Shown: positions 1 to 25,289 of the stretch, in pieces
Numbering within the stretch: position 1 is the first letter of the stretch
Layout: every line of letters starts with the position of its first letter
DNA from: Salvelinus alpinus
Taxonomy: Eukaryota > Chordata > Actinopteri > Salmoniformes > Salmonidae
Length of the DNA: 64,000 bases
Reading direction: 5' to 3'
NCBI RefSeq assembly: GCF_045679555.1
Contig: NC_092092.1
Location: forward strand, 24,982,969 to 25,046,968
The notes under the pieces: generated by a model
Databases searched by the model: none
What the model was told of the DNA's origin: nothing
The model's input: only the letters and a program-made list of their open reading frames with translations
Translations under genes and position numbers: made by a program

Positions 1-109
1 TTACTCAAGAAAAAGTAAGCTAAAACAAGGTCTCTCTCCGGGTATAGAAATATATTTAATGTGATGAGACTTATAATAAGACATTACAACGGCTCATATA
101 TGCTCATAA

Positions 110-10452
<10,343 letters not shown>

Positions 10453-10464
10453 AGCCATCACATA

Positions 10465-12004
10465 CAGTGCATTCGGAAAGTATTCAGACCCCTTGACTTT
10501 TACAGCCTTATTCTAAAATGGATTAAATGGGTTTTCCCTCATCAATCTACACACAATATCCCATAATGACAAAGCAGATTTTTAGATTTTTTTCGAATTT
10601 ATCAAACATAAAAACTGAAATATCACATTTACAAAAGTATTCAGACCCTTTACTTAGTACTTTGTTGAAGCACCTTTGGCAGCGACTACAGCCTTGAATC
10701 TTCTTGGGTATGACGCTACAAACTTGGCACACCTGTATTTGGGGAGTTTCTCCTATTCTTCTCTGCAGATCCTCTCAAGCTCTATCAGGTTGGATGGGGA
10801 GTGTTGCAGCACAGCTATTTTCAGGTCTCTCCAGAGATGTTAGATTGGGTTCAAGTCCCTGCTCTTGCTGGGTCACTCAAGAACATTCAGAGACTTGTCC
10901 CGAAGCCACTCCTGCATTGTCTTGGCTGTGTGCTTAGGGTTGTTGTCCTGTTGGAAAGTGAATCTTCGCCCCATTCTGAGGTCCTGAGGACTGGAGCAGG
11001 TTTTCATCAATGCTCTCTCTGTACTTTGCTCGGTTCATCTTTTCCTCTATCTTTACTAGTCTCCCAGTCCTTGCCACTGAAAAACATCTCCACAGCATGA
11101 TGCTGCCACCACCATACTTCACCGTAGGGACGGCACCAGGTTTACTTCAGATGTGACGCTTGACATTCAGGTCAAAGAGTTCAATCTTGGTTTCACCAGA
11201 CTAGAGAATCTTGTTTCTCATAGTCTGAGAGTACTTTAGGTGCCTTTTGGCAAATTCCAAGCGGGGTGTGCGTGCCTTTTAATGAGTAGTGGCTTCCCAT
11301 CTGGCCACTCTACCATAAAGGCACGATTATTGCTAAAGAGATGGATGTCCTTCTGGAAGGTTCTCCCATCTCCACAGAGGAACTCTGGAGCGCTGTCAGA
11401 GTGACCATCGAGTTCTTGGTCACCTCCCTGACAAAGGCCCTTCTCCCCCGATTGCTCAGTTTGGCCAGGCGGCCAGCTTTAGGAAGAGTCCTGGTGGTTC
11501 CAAACTTCTTCCATTTAAGAACGATGGAGGCCACTGTATTCTTGGGGACCTTCAATACTGCAGAAATGTTTTGGTACCCTTCCCTAGAACTGTGCCTCGA
11601 CAAAATCCTGTCTCGGAGCTCCACGGACATTTCTTTCGACCTTATGGCTTGGTTTTTGCTCTGACATGCACTGTCAACTGTGGGACCTTATATAGACAGG
11701 TGTGTGCCTTTCCAAATCATGTCCAATAAATTGAATTTACCACAGGTGGACTCCAATCAAGTTGTAGAACCATCTCAAGGTTAATCAATATAAACAGGAT
11801 GCACCTGAGCTCAATGTCGAGTCTCTTAGCAAATAGTCTGAATACTTATGTAAATAAGGAATTTCTGAAAACCTGTTTTCACTTTGTCATTATGGGGTAT
11901 TGTGTGTAGATTGATGAGGAAAACATTGAATACATTTTAGAATAAGGCTGTAACGTAACAATGTGGAAAAAGGGAAGAGGTCTGAATACCTCCCGAATGC
12001 ACTG
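10465..12004 (-). mobile_element. Tc1-like transposon in the 3' flank/3'UTR of tekt3
   Basis: The left end CAGTGCATTCGGAAAGTATT and the inverted right end (…CCCGAATGCACTG) are each flanked by TA (10463-10464 and 12005-12006). The element is 1,540 bp. Minus-strand transposase pieces include an N-terminal DNA-binding part (11630-11310, MSVELRDRILSRHSSREGYQ) and a piece of the catalytic region (11122-10934, GGGSIMLWRCFS). Frames are broken, so the element is inactive. An AATAAA on the + strand (11725-11730) could serve tekt3 transcripts. Confidence 0.92.
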
Positions 12005-12019
12005 TACATGTATACCACA

Positions 12020-12179
12020 GGAGGTTGGTGGTACTTTAATTTGGCTTGTGGTAATGGCCGGAGCAGAATGAGTGGAATGGTATCAAATACACCAAACACA
12101 TGGTTTCCATGTTTTTGATGCCATTCCATTTGCTCCGTTCCAGACATTATTATGAGCCGTCCTCCCCTCAGCAACCTCC
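12020..12179. mobile_element. Foldback/MITE-like palindromic repeat
   Basis: The element starts GGAGGTTGGTGG and ends CAGCAACCTCC, with further inverted matches inside: GGAATGGTATCAAA against TTTTGATGCCATTCC, and CAAACACATGG against CCATGTTTTTG. The complete 160 bp folds into one imperfect hairpin. It resembles a short palindromic repeat that is abundant in salmonids. Confidence 0.75.
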
Positions 12180-12420
12180 ACTTATGTATAAAATAAGAGT
12201 GGTGGGCTACACTTGGGCGATGACGAAGTACTGTATACACTAACTAAGGCCCAGAATGTTTCCTGGTCAAGAGCATTGCACAAGGGAAAACTCCTGGATC
12301 CTATAGCAATGAGCACCACATAGGGATAGGGAAACGCATATCCTTTCCATGCTATTGTACCGACCTGACCTGTACTGTTCTGGCTTCGCTTTTCACATTT
12401 TCCTTTCTAGCATGGTTCCA

Positions 12421-12509
12421 GCCAAGCCCATCTGAGCTATACTGCTCTGGCCTGGTGATTCCTACGCTGAGTAACCAGGCCAGAGCAGTAATACTCAGAT
12501 GGGCTTGGC
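12421..12509. repeat. Hairpin with 36-bp arms
   Basis: The left arm 12421-12456 (GCCAAGCCCATCTGAG…CTCTGGCCTGGT) is the near-perfect reverse complement of the right arm 12474-12509 (ACCAGGCCAGAG…CAGATGGGCTTGGC), around a loop of about 17 bp. The two arms differ at only a couple of central bases. It is probably a young foldback element or the core of one. Confidence 0.8.
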
Positions 12510-13610
12510 TTGGCCATAGAGAATGATAGAGGACTCTGGTGCACAAAAGCTTGTTTTAGCATGAGCACCGCCATTGAGGACTTTCACCATTTTGGAGTAG
12601 TCAACTGGGTGTGACTTCCTTTAGGTTAAGGAATGATTAAATCATTTCGTCCAGGTCATCAGGAGGAATCAACCAGTGAATTTTACTTGTGAGTAAACAT
12701 TCCATAACTGCAGGTGGCAGTAAATCGCTAACTTTGGCTTTATACCTTTTCAAACAACACACTACAGGTGGCAGTATATAACATTTCAGTTTGTTTGCCA
12801 ACTCATATAAGTAGTAGAAGAAGAAAATGGACTACTTCCAAAATGTAGATAGCCTCAATGGCGCTGCCCATGCTCTAACATATGCCACAATGGGACAGAT
12901 ACAATGATGTGCTTTCTATCTAAGTCTATGGTGGAACATTATCACGACAATATATTATACAGGTCTGGGACTCAGGTTAGGGGACAGCCCTATTGGTCTG
13001 ACAGTCCATGGAAACCAAACAGTGGTTCTGGGCGAGCAGCAGATGTGGCAGTAATCTCCAAACAAACATACAGGATTAGCTCCTGTAGCAGAGAGGCTAG
13101 AACAAATATATAGGCCTCTGGAGGGTTACTTAGTCAACCTCTGATCTGTCAGAGTCAATAACTAGCCTGGATGATACCTTTGTGAGCCATTGACACTCAC
13201 TGGTGGTGGTTTTACTACTGTTTGAAGGAAAGCTCTGGCCCTGGAAAGACACTAAAAGTTCAAGTGAAACTGACACAGGTGGCCGTTTTTTTATTACTTC
13301 CAGGCTGCTTGGTATACCATTATTTTTAAACCATTCAGTGAGTGAGATTTATTGTATTGTCAACTTAATTTAGTATTTGATTGCCTTTACTGGTGGTATA
13401 TAAATAATATGACACAATGGTGGAGCTGTGTATATAGTACATCCTCCACCCATCTTCTCCTTCTCCCTGTATAGATTATACCTATCCCCCTCTTCTCCCC
13501 CTTTCCTTCTCCTCCTCTTCCTGATGTCTTTATAGTCCAGCATTGGGCGGTGATGGTAATGGATTGTTGTAATAGTTTTCCAGACACATACGATAACACA
13601 CAGAGAAAGG
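12510..13610. other. Intergenic, no recognised element
   Basis: No gene or transposon is recognised. The sequence has a pyrimidine-rich stretch (about 13441-13520) and two copies of CAGGTGGCAGTA-type text near 12710 and 12765. The short open frames here have no recognisable protein. Confidence 0.45.
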
Positions 13611-13640
13611 CACCACCCTGTAGCACTCACTTCTGTCATC

Positions 13641-14731
13641 ATGAAGTCCTTTGAGAGGCTAGTTAAGGATCATATCACCTCTACTTTACCTGACACCCTA
13701 GACCCACTTCAATTTGCTTACCGCCCCAATAGATCCACAGACGATGCAATCGCCATCGCACTGCACACTGCCCTATCCCATCTGAACAACAGGAATACCT
13801 ATGTAAGAATGCTGTTCATTGACTATAGCTCAGCATTCAACACCATAGTACCCTCCAAGCTCATCACTAAGCTCGGAGCCCTTGGTCTGAACCCCGCCCT
13901 GTGCAATTGGGTCCTGGACTTCCTGAAGGGCCGCCCCCTGGTGGTGAAGGGTGCATGCTCAGCCCCCTCCTGTACTCCCTGTTCACCCATAACTGTGTGG
14001 CCACGCACTCCTCCAACTCAATCATCACGTTTGCAGACAACACAACAGTAGTAGGCCTGATTCCCAACAATGACGAGACAGCCTACAGGGAGGAGGTGAA
14101 GGCCCTAGGAGTGTGGTGGCAGAAAAATAACCTCTCACTCAATGTCAACAAAACAAAGGAGATGATCGTGCACTTCAGGAAACAGCAGAAGGAGCATGAC
14201 CCTATACACATCGACGGGACCGCAGTGGAGCAGGTGGAAAGCTACAAGTTCCTCGGCGTACACATCACTGATAATCTGAAATGGTCCACCCACACAGACA
14301 GTGTGGGGAAGAAGGCGCAACAGCATCTTTTCAACCTCAGGAGACCAAAGAAATTTAGCTTGGCACATAAAACCCTCACAAACTTTTACAGATGCACAAT
14401 TGAGAGCATCCTGTTGGGCTGTATCACCGCCTGATACGGCAACTGCACCGCCCGCAACCGCAGGGCTCTCCAGAGGGTGGTGCGGTCTGCCCAATGCATC
14501 ACCGGGGGCAAACTATCTGCCCTTCAGGACTCCTACAGCACCCAATGTCACAGGAAGGCCAAAAAGATCATCAAGGACAACAACCACCAGAGCCACTGCC
14601 TGTTCAACCCGCGACCATCCAGAAGGCGAGGTCAGTACAGGTGCATCAAAGCTGGGACCGAGAGACTGAAAACCCGCTTCTATCTCAAGGCCATCAGACT
14701 GTTAAACACCATCACTAGGCGGCTTACGTAA
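13641..14731 (+). pseudogene. LINE reverse transcriptase pseudogene (catalytic FADD changed to FADN)
   Basis: The RT fingers/palm appear in 13641-13960 ([16 protein letters not shown], then [15 protein letters not shown]). A deletion after GRPLVVKG removes the usual VGNN...APQ segment and shifts frame. The reading continues at about 13955-14434 ([47 protein letters not shown]). A stop replaces the Trp codon after GCITA at 14434, and the C-terminal part runs to 14731 (TERLKTRFYLKAIRLLN). The catalytic FADD is FADN here (codon 14039-14041), which alone should abolish polymerisation. In an active relative this enzyme copies the LINE RNA into chromosomal DNA. Confidence 0.88.
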
Positions 14732-14853
14732 CCCTGCACCTAAGAGGCTGCTACCCCATATACATAGACTTGAAATCACTGGCCACTTTAATAATGGAAC
14801 ACTAGTCACTTTAATAATGTTTACATATTTTTGCTTTACTCATCTCATATGTA

Positions 14854-15042
14854 CAGTGGTTCTTCCTTTAAATGTTTTGAGCTAATGCAGCGACCGTTTG
14901 TGGTAGATGGTGGCAGATTGTGGTAAATTGCATCATTCTGGCAACAATGGCTGACACTTACTTAAATAATGTGCCATAGAATTCTGTGGCACCCTGCAAG
15001 CTGTGCTGCAGTACGCCTCAACTTTTAAAGGAAGAACCACTG
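14854..15042. mobile_element. TA-flanked MITE nested in the LINE 3'UTR
   Basis: The terminal inverted repeats CAGTGGTTCTTCCTTTAAA and TTTAAAGGAAGAACCACTG are perfect and flanked by TA (14852-14853, 15043-15044). The 189-bp element has no coding capacity. It is a non-autonomous Tc1/mariner-type insertion that is younger than the LINE it interrupts. Confidence 0.9.
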
Positions 15043-15875
15043 TACATGCTGTATTCTATTCTACTGTATTTAGTCTATGCCACTCCGACATTGCTCATGC
15101 TAATATTTACGTATATATTCCTTAATTTCATTCTTTTACTTTTAGGTTGTGTGTATTGTGTGTATTGTTGTGAATTGTTAGATATGACTGCACTGTTGGA
15201 GCTAGAAACACAAGCATTTCGCTACACCCGCAATAACATCTGCTAATCACGTGTATGTGACAAATAAAATTTGATTTGATTAACAATATTGATTTCCATT
15301 TAACTCCTTTGAGTGCCTGTACTAACCATTAACACATCTCCACCCCTGACCCAACCCTGCTACTTCAACACTCTAACCTCCGAGACAACCTTAGGTTCAA
15401 CTAAGGACTGTCAGTCTTGCTCAAGTCCGATGGAGAAGAGCGACATCTTACGAGTTCCAACCCAACTTTGCTATTTAGTGACTTTCTTTCATTGGTATCT
15501 TAACTTTTTTGTACAGAAAGTTCATACTATTACCTCATATGAACGCCAAGCACTTCTGGACATCAGATCGGCAGTAACTAACCTCGATTTCGACTTAAAA
15601 TCCGACTCCGACTCAGCTGTTCCCTTGTTCATCCCGGATTGCATTCCTTTGTTTTATGGGCTGCCAAAACGCAGCAGGCGTAGATGCAGTAGACGAGCCA
15701 GCATCCTGATGAGACTGACAAAGAGAAAATCGACCAGCACTCAATTCCGTTCTATTGGCAAATGTCCAGTCATTAGAGAATAAGATGGATGAGCTTCGTT
15801 CGAGAGTCTCCTTTCAGAGAGACTTGAAAAACTGCAATATTACATGACTTGCAGAGACGTGGCTGGATGACTCTA

Positions 15876-17480
<1,605 letters not shown>

Positions 17481-18492
17481 TATGTACGTAGAACTCAGTG
17501 GTTTCTCCATGCAGTGGCACGATCGAATGAAGGCAGCCTCAGGCAAGTCCAAAGGGGGAGGGGTGTGCCTCTTCATAAACAACAACTGTTGCGCCGTTTC
17601 TATTGTGAAGTAAATCTTGAGCTTTTGCTCACCTGATATAGAATACCTCATGCTAAACTGAAGACCCATTTATTTACCAAGAGAGTTCTCTTATGTAATT
17701 ATCATGGCTATCTACATCCCTTCACAAGCCAACACCACTTCTGCACTCAAAAAACTGTATGGGGTTATAAACAAATAAGGAACCGCTCACCCAGAGGCAG
17801 TGTTTCTAATGGGAGGAGACTTAAAACTGTTCTACCTCACTGCTACAAAAGTGGGGCGCTAAAACTCTAGACCACTTTTATTCTACCCACAGAAACGGAT
17901 ACAAGGCCCTCCCTCGTCATCCCTTCTGCAAATCTAACCACAACTCTATTCTCCTGCTTTCTGTTTACAAACAAAAGCTCAAACGGGAAGTACCAGTGAT
18001 GCGCTCAATACGGAAGTGGTCTGATGAAACAGACGCAAGGCTACAAGACTGTTTTGCTAGTGCAGACTGGGATATGTTCCAGGATTCATCCGATAGCATT
18101 GAGGAGTTAACCACATCAGTCATGGGCTTCATCAATAAGTGCATAGACAACGTCATCCCCACAGTGACTATATGAACGTATCCAAAAAGCTAAAGGCTAG
18201 AGCTACCGCTTACAAGGAATGGAACACGAGAAAGTACAAGAAAGTCTGCTACGACTTCCGATGAGAAATCAAACATGCAAAAGGACAATATAGGAGGAAG
18301 GTGGAATCCTATTACACCGGTTCCGACACTCGTCGTATGTGGCAGGGCTTGCAGACGATAACGGATTACAAAGGGAAACCCATCCGTGAGATGCCCAGTG
18401 ATGCATTTTATGCATGCTTTGAGGAATGCAACAATGAGTCTTGCGTGAAAGCCCCTGTTATTCCGGATGACTCTGTGATCACACTCTCCATG

Positions 18493-18830
18493 GCCAATGT
18501 GAGTAAAACATTTTAAAAGGTTAACACTCGCAAGGCCACCGGTCCATACAGAATACCAGGGCGCATTCTTAAAGCATGCACAGACCAGCTGGCAAGTGTC
18601 TTCACAGACATTTTCAATCTCTCCTTGTCCCTGTCTATAATCCCAACATGTGTGAATATGCTCTTTATGGCCGATGTGAGTAAAAACTTAAAAAGGTTAA
18701 CACTCATGAACCGCCGGGCCAGTTGGAATACCAGGGTGCATTCTTAAAGCATGTGCAGACCAGCTGGCAAGTGTCTTCACAGATATTTTCAATCTCTCCC
18801 AGTCTGTAATCCTAACATGTTTCAAGTTTA
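18493..18830 (+). repeat. 177-bp tandem duplication inside the LINE
   Basis: Segments starting at 18493 (GCCAATGTGAGTAAAAC) and 18670 (GCCGATGTGAGTAAAAAC) are diverged tandem copies. Both then contain GGTTAACACTC, TACCAGGG, CATTCTTAAAGCATG and CAGACCAGCTGGCAAGTGTC. The duplication lies between the LINE linker and RT regions. Confidence 0.85.
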
Positions 18831-18882
18831 CCACCATTGTCCCTGTTCCCAAGAACTTCAAGGTAACCTGTTAAAATAACTA

Positions 18883-19464
18883 TTGCCCTGTAGCACTCAC
18901 ATGGTGAGGATAGGCAACAAACAACACCTCCACCAAGCTTACCATGAACATGACTCCAATCCCATCATCAACTTTGCCGACCACAAAATGGTGGTAGGCC
19001 TGCTCACCGGCGGCGATGAGACAGCCTACAGGGAGGATGTCAGAGACTTAGCAGTGTGGTGCCAGGACAACAACCTCTCCCTAAATGTCAATAAGACCAA
19101 GGAGCTGATCGTGGACTACAGGAGGAGAGAGCACGCCCTCATCCACATCAGCAGGGCTGTAGTGGAGCGGGTCAAAAGCTTCAAATTCCTTGGCATCCAC
19201 ATCACTAAAGACTTAACATGGTCCCCACACACCCGCATAGTCGTGAAGAGGGCCCGACAGCACCTCTTCCCCCTCAGGAGGATGAAAAGATTTGACATGG
19301 GGTCTCGAAGCCTCAAAAGGTACTACAGCTGCACCATCGAGAGCATCTTGACTGGCTGCGTCACTGCTTGGTATGGAAAATTCCCCTCCTTCGACCACAA
19401 AGCGCTACAGAGGTTGGTGCAGACAGCCCAGTACATCCCTGGGGCTGAGCTCCCTGTCATTTAG
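18883..19464 (+). pseudogene. LINE reverse transcriptase C-terminal fragment
   Basis: The open stretch encodes the second half of the RT: IINFADHKMVVGLL, where the catalytic FADD reads FADH, then DLAVWCQDNNLSLNVNKTKE, KSFKFLGIHITKDLTWS, and SCTIESILTGCVTAWYG, ending at a stop after LPVI. The preceding RT palm ([10 protein letters not shown] to GCVLSPLLY) is deleted. It is in the same direction as the rest of the LINE copy. Confidence 0.85.
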
Positions 19465-20028
19465 GACCTCTACTGGTACTGGTACTCCCTGTATTTAGCT
19501 CCATTCTTGTATTTCATTGCTCTTGTGTTACTATTTTAATTATTATTATTATTTTTTAACTCTGCATCGTTGGGAAGGGCTCGTAAGCAAGCATTCACGG
19601 TAAAGTCTAAACCCGTTCGGCGCGAATGACAAATACAATTTTACTTAATTTGATACCGTTTGAGTCCCTGCCCATCTTCCCGAAAACTTCTGAAACCCTA
19701 CATTTCAGTCTTACCCCCCAGTAATTTTGTCACAAAAACTGTTGCATTAAATTGCAAATATAGCTACTCTGGTCTTGGCACATGCCTTCTAGCCAACAGC
19801 TCACAGATACAGTGCCGATAGGCTGGTCTACATGATGAGATTATTATTGATAAGAGCATTCAAGCATCATGTCACCAGAATAAGACCCTCAATATTTATT
19901 GGAAAGGAGCGTCAGGCTCATAGTGTGCACTTTCAACACCCTGTGAAGTTCATCGTAATGTATTTAATCTGTAGCCTAATAATCTGAATGGTTTCCCAAG
20001 TCATAGTGGGAGGACCACACACCATATC

Positions 20029-20509
20029 TATCAGGAATCAAGGTAAGACCCAGATGCAGACTGTCGAAGTAACAATGTTTATTATAGCAACAGGGGCAGG
20101 CAACGACAAGTCAAGGCAGGCAGGGGTCGTTAATCCAGAGTATAGGGGCAAAGGTACAGGACGGCAGGCAGGCTCAGGGTCAGGTCAGGCAGATGTTGGT
20201 AATCCAGAGGTAGAGCAAAGGTACAGGACGGCAGGCGGGTTCAGGGTCAGGGTCAAGACAGGTAGAGTAGTCGGGTAGGTGGGCTCAGAGACCGGCAAGG
20301 GTCAAAACCAGGGGGGGCGAGAAAAGGAGAGACTGGGAAAAAGCAGGAGCTGAGAAAAAAGCTGGTTGACTCGACAAACAAGACGAACTGGCAACGGACA
20401 AACAGAGAACACAGGTATAAATACACAGGGGATAATGGGGAAGATGGGTGACACCTGGAGGGGGGTGGAGACAATCACAAGGAAAGGTGAAACAGATCAG
20501 GATGTGACA
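20029..20509 (-). mobile_element. Solo LTR (minus strand) with 5-bp target duplication ATATC
   Basis: On the minus strand the element starts TGTCACATCCTGATCTG and ends …TTGATTCCTGATA, an LTR-like end where the final CA has decayed to TA. ATATC flanks both sides (20024-20028 and 20510-20514). An internal ~70-bp segment around GGTACAGGACGGCAGGC is present twice. The sequence resembles a common salmonid LTR repeat. No internal retroelement genes are present. Confidence 0.8.
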
Positions 20510-20514
20510 ATATC

Positions 20515-21429
20515 ATCTGTGTCTCCATGTTTGCTTTGATATGATGGTTATTAGATCAGTATTTGTGCATAAAGCTGTTTCCACCGCCATTTCTCGCATA
20601 ATGAATTTTTCGAACACAAAAAGATCCCACCATGTCGAATTAACACATTATGTGTCTGCATTTATAAAATTCTACCGAAACGTCCTATTTCCATCACAGC
20701 TGTCATGATTTTTTTAAATAAATAGTATGACAGCAAAAAAAACTGATTGGCCCTCTGATTGGACCAATTAACACAGGTTGGGTGAGCTAGCGCAGTGAGA
20801 AGGTTTTGAGGGTTGCGAGTGTGAAACTGAATGGGGGGGAAAATATATATATTCATACATATTTTAATAGGCTACATATAGCCTACCATTTGTATTTTAT
20901 ATGTATCTTTGCTTATTTGATCTGGTCACTAACATAGGCCTACAGCATTGCACCAAAATCTTGTTTCAAAAGCAAGAACCAAAAAGTTGCGCTTCTTGAC
21001 TGTTGACCAATGACCAGTCATCAGCATTGGGGCGCAAAGGCAGGCGCACATATCCAGATTAGTGACCAGAAAACGTTGTTCAATTTTCTCTGGTTTTGCA
21101 TAGCAAAAACAGAATAGTCTCCCTACATGAATATTATCTATATAAATACTATTTAGCGATCTGCTTTAGATATCTTTGCCACAACAATAGGCTACCTGGT
21201 GATGATTGAATTTATCATTTTCATATTTGTGCACGGGGTTCGCAAGCTTTGAACCACTTATTATTGGTGGTCATGGGTCAAAGCATCTGATTTGCTGTAC
21301 AGCTATAGGATTGGGTTCAGCGCAAACGTCAAATTGTAGGGAGATATGACTATCATAAATGAATATGCATCTGCCGCTCCAAAAATGGTTTGGTGATCAA
21401 GAATATGAACTGTTTGCTTTGCATGCTCA

Positions 21430-21430
<1 letters not shown>
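20515..21430. other. Intergenic, no recognised element
   Basis: The segment is A/T-rich with no recognised protein or repeat ends. Short open frames on both strands look like chance. Confidence 0.45.
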
Positions 21431-23039
<1,609 letters not shown>

Positions 23040-23041
23040 TA

Positions 23042-24442
23042 AACTCAGCACAAAAAGAAACGTCCTTTTTTCAGGACCCTGTCTTTCAAAGATAATTTGT
23101 AAAAATCCAAATAACTTCACAGATCTTCATTGTAAAGGGTTTAAACACTGTTTTCCATGCTTGTTCAATTAACCAGAAACAATTAATGAACATGCACCTG
23201 TGGAACAGTCGTTAAGACACTAACAGCTTACAGACGGTAGGCAATTAAGGTCACAGTTATGAAAACTTAGGACACTAAAGAGGCCTTTCTACTGACTCTG
23301 AAAAACACCAAAAGAAAGATGCCCAGGGTCCCTGCTCATCTGTTTGAACGTGCCTTATGCATGCCGCAAGGAGGCATGAGGACTGCAGATGTGGCCAGGG
23401 CAATAAATTGCAATGTGAGACGCCTAAGACAGTGCTACAGGGAGACAGGATGGACAGCTGATCGTCCTCACAGTGGCAGACCACGTGTAACACCTGCACA
23501 GGATCGGTACATCCGAACATCACACCTGTGGGACAGGTACAGGATGGCAACAACAACTGCCCGAGTTACACCAGGAACGCACAATCCCTCCATCAGTGCT
23601 CAGACTGTCCACAATAGGCTGAGAGAGGCTGGGCTTGTAGGCTTGTTGTAAGGCAGGTCCTCACCAGACATCACCGGCAACAATGTTGCCTATGGGCACA
23701 AACCCACCGTCGCTGGACCAGACAGGACTGGAAAAAGTGCTCTTCACTGACGAGTCGCGGTTTTGTCTCACCAGGGGTGATGGTTGGATTCGCGTTTATC
23801 GTTGAAGCAATGATCATTACACTGAGGCCTGTACTCTGGAGCGGGATCGATTTGGAGGTGGAGGGTCCATCATGGTCTGGGGCGGTGTGTCACAGCATCA
23901 TCGGACTGAGCTTGTTGTCATTGCAGGCAATCTCAACGCTGTGTGTTAGAGGGACGGCATCCTCCTCCCTCATGTGGTACCCTTCCTGCAGGCTCATCCT
24001 GACATGACCCTCCAGCATGACAATGCCACCAGCCATACTGCTCATTCTGTGCGTGATTTCCTGCAAGACAGGAATGTCAGTGTTCTGCCATGGCCAGCGA
24101 AGAGCCCGGATCTCAATCCCATTGAGCACGTCTGGGACCTGTTGGATCGGCTGGTGAGGGCTAGGGCAATTCCCCCCAGAAATGTCCGGGAACTTGCAGG
24201 TGCCTTAGTGGAAGAGTGGGGTAACATCTCACAGCAAGAACTGGCAAATCTGGTGCAGTCCATGAGGTGGAGATGCACTGCAGTACTTAATGCAGCTGGT
24301 GGCCACAGCAGATACTGACTGTTACTTTTGAACTTGTTCAGTTTATGTCTCAGTTGTTGAATCTTATGTTCATACAAATATTTACACATGTTAAGTTTGC
24401 TGAAAATAAACAGTGAGAAGACGTTTCTTTTTTTGCTTAGTT
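23042..24442 (+). mobile_element. Tc1-like transposon, + strand, internally deleted
   Basis: The left end AACTCAGCACAAAAAGAAAC and the inverted right end (…GTTTCTTTTTTTGCTTAGTT) are flanked by TA (23040-23041 and 24443-24444). The element is 1,401 bp. It matches a common salmonid Tc1 family that differs from those at 10.5 and 15.9 kb. A short deletion follows the transposase stop, near 24330. Confidence 0.93.
23319..24318 (+). pseudogene. Tc1 transposase pseudogene
   Basis: The start MPRVPAHLFERALCMPQGGM (23319) leads into the DNA-binding region (TADVARAINCNVRRLRQ, where a short in-frame loss removes a few residues). After frame breaks near 23640-23700 the catalytic part reads LFTDESRF (about 23744, first Asp), GGGSIMVWGGV-type text near 23863, and then in one open frame from 23974: MTLQHDNATSHTA (second Asp) and [18 protein letters not shown] (Glu), finishing GGHSRY at 24318. 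The catalytic triad survives but the reading frame does not. Confidence 0.88.
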
Positions 24443-24444
24443 TA

Positions 24445-24702
24445 TATTTAATGTACTATGTTTATGTTTAGACTAGAGAGCTGATGATGTTTAGTGGGGA
24501 GCCACAGTTCTATACTATATCATTGAGAGGTTTGCGGTCTCAACTCCACATACACTTGATAGCCATATGGGTCGTTCCACCAATTTTGAGAAGTTTTAAT
24601 TTCACCTCATTTTATCATTCTTTCAAAAAGACCACATGTTCATAAAAAACACCTTTCCCATCTCAAGAGGTTAAATAATGAAAGGTCTGTAGTAAGTGCT
24701 TA
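24445..24702. other. Intergenic, no recognised element
   Basis: The sequence is short and A/T-rich between two transposons. GGGTCGTTCCACCAATTTTG near 24568 resembles text seen in salmonid repeats, but no family could be assigned. Confidence 0.4.
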
Positions 24703-25289
24703 TTGAAGACATGGTCCGGTGACTAAGAAAGTATTAAAAACCTCCCGGTTTGGGCTGGATGTGTCACTGTGAAGTTCATACATGCATAATCTATGAGCAG
24801 CGACTGTTTTTTTCAAGCTGTGCCGCTCCATTTTCCAATTGTAGTCCTTTAGCAGACACTCGTATCCAGTGCAACTAGGGTTAAGTGCCTTGCTCAAGGG
24901 CACATCAACACGTTTTTTACCTAGTCGGCTCGGGGATTCAAACCAGCAACCTTTTTGTTTACTGGCCCAACACGCTTAACCGCTAGGCTACCTGCCACCC
25001 ATTCCCTACAATTCCCTCCACGTGGGCCAGCCCCCTAACAATTACAGTTCTAGCCAATGAGCTTCAGCCTCTCGCATTTGAGTGACAGCTAGTCCCAATG
25101 ACTCAGTGGACACAGCAGAGAGAGAGAGAGAGAGCAATATCTGCACATGTCGGACGTAGTAAGCAATTTTGAGCAATGACATCGTGCACATACCTGCACA
25201 TGTGTGACGTAGTATGCAATTTTCGAAACCACTTTTGGCTTGTGAGTGCTATGCAAAAGTATACAAAAGTACCGGAGAATTTCTTTAAG
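24703..25289 (-). mobile_element. MITE-like repeat, minus copy, with a nested SINE
   Basis: In reverse complement this is the same family as the element at 44121-44529: TTAAAGAAATTCTCCGGTACTT at one end; then CACTCACAAGCCAAAAGTGG and CATTGGCTAGAACTGTAATT; and the other end CCGGACCATGTCTTC. A SINE of about 165 bp splits it. The copy is diverged and has a short GA tract at about 25116-25134. Confidence 0.7.
24836..24999 (-). mobile_element. tRNA-derived SINE (HpaI/SmaI-like group), minus strand
   Basis: In reverse complement it reads GGCAGGTAGCCTAGCGGTTA (box A region), then GTAAACAAAAAGGTTGC, then GGTTTGAATCCCC (box B) and a 3' part around GCACTTAACCCTAG. The same head is seen in the + strand SINE at 62577. 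It lies inside the MITE-like repeat above. Confidence 0.8.

Larger units (their letters stand above)
13611..15290 (+). mobile_element. 5'-truncated LINE (Rex1/CR1-like), dead copy
   Basis: The element begins inside the reverse-transcriptase coding region and runs to the 3' tail near 15240-15290 (ACATCTGCTAATCACGTG, then AAATTTGATTTGATT). It is inserted tail-last, as for target-primed reverse transcription. A 189-bp MITE is nested in its 3'UTR (14854-15042). Confidence 0.88.
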
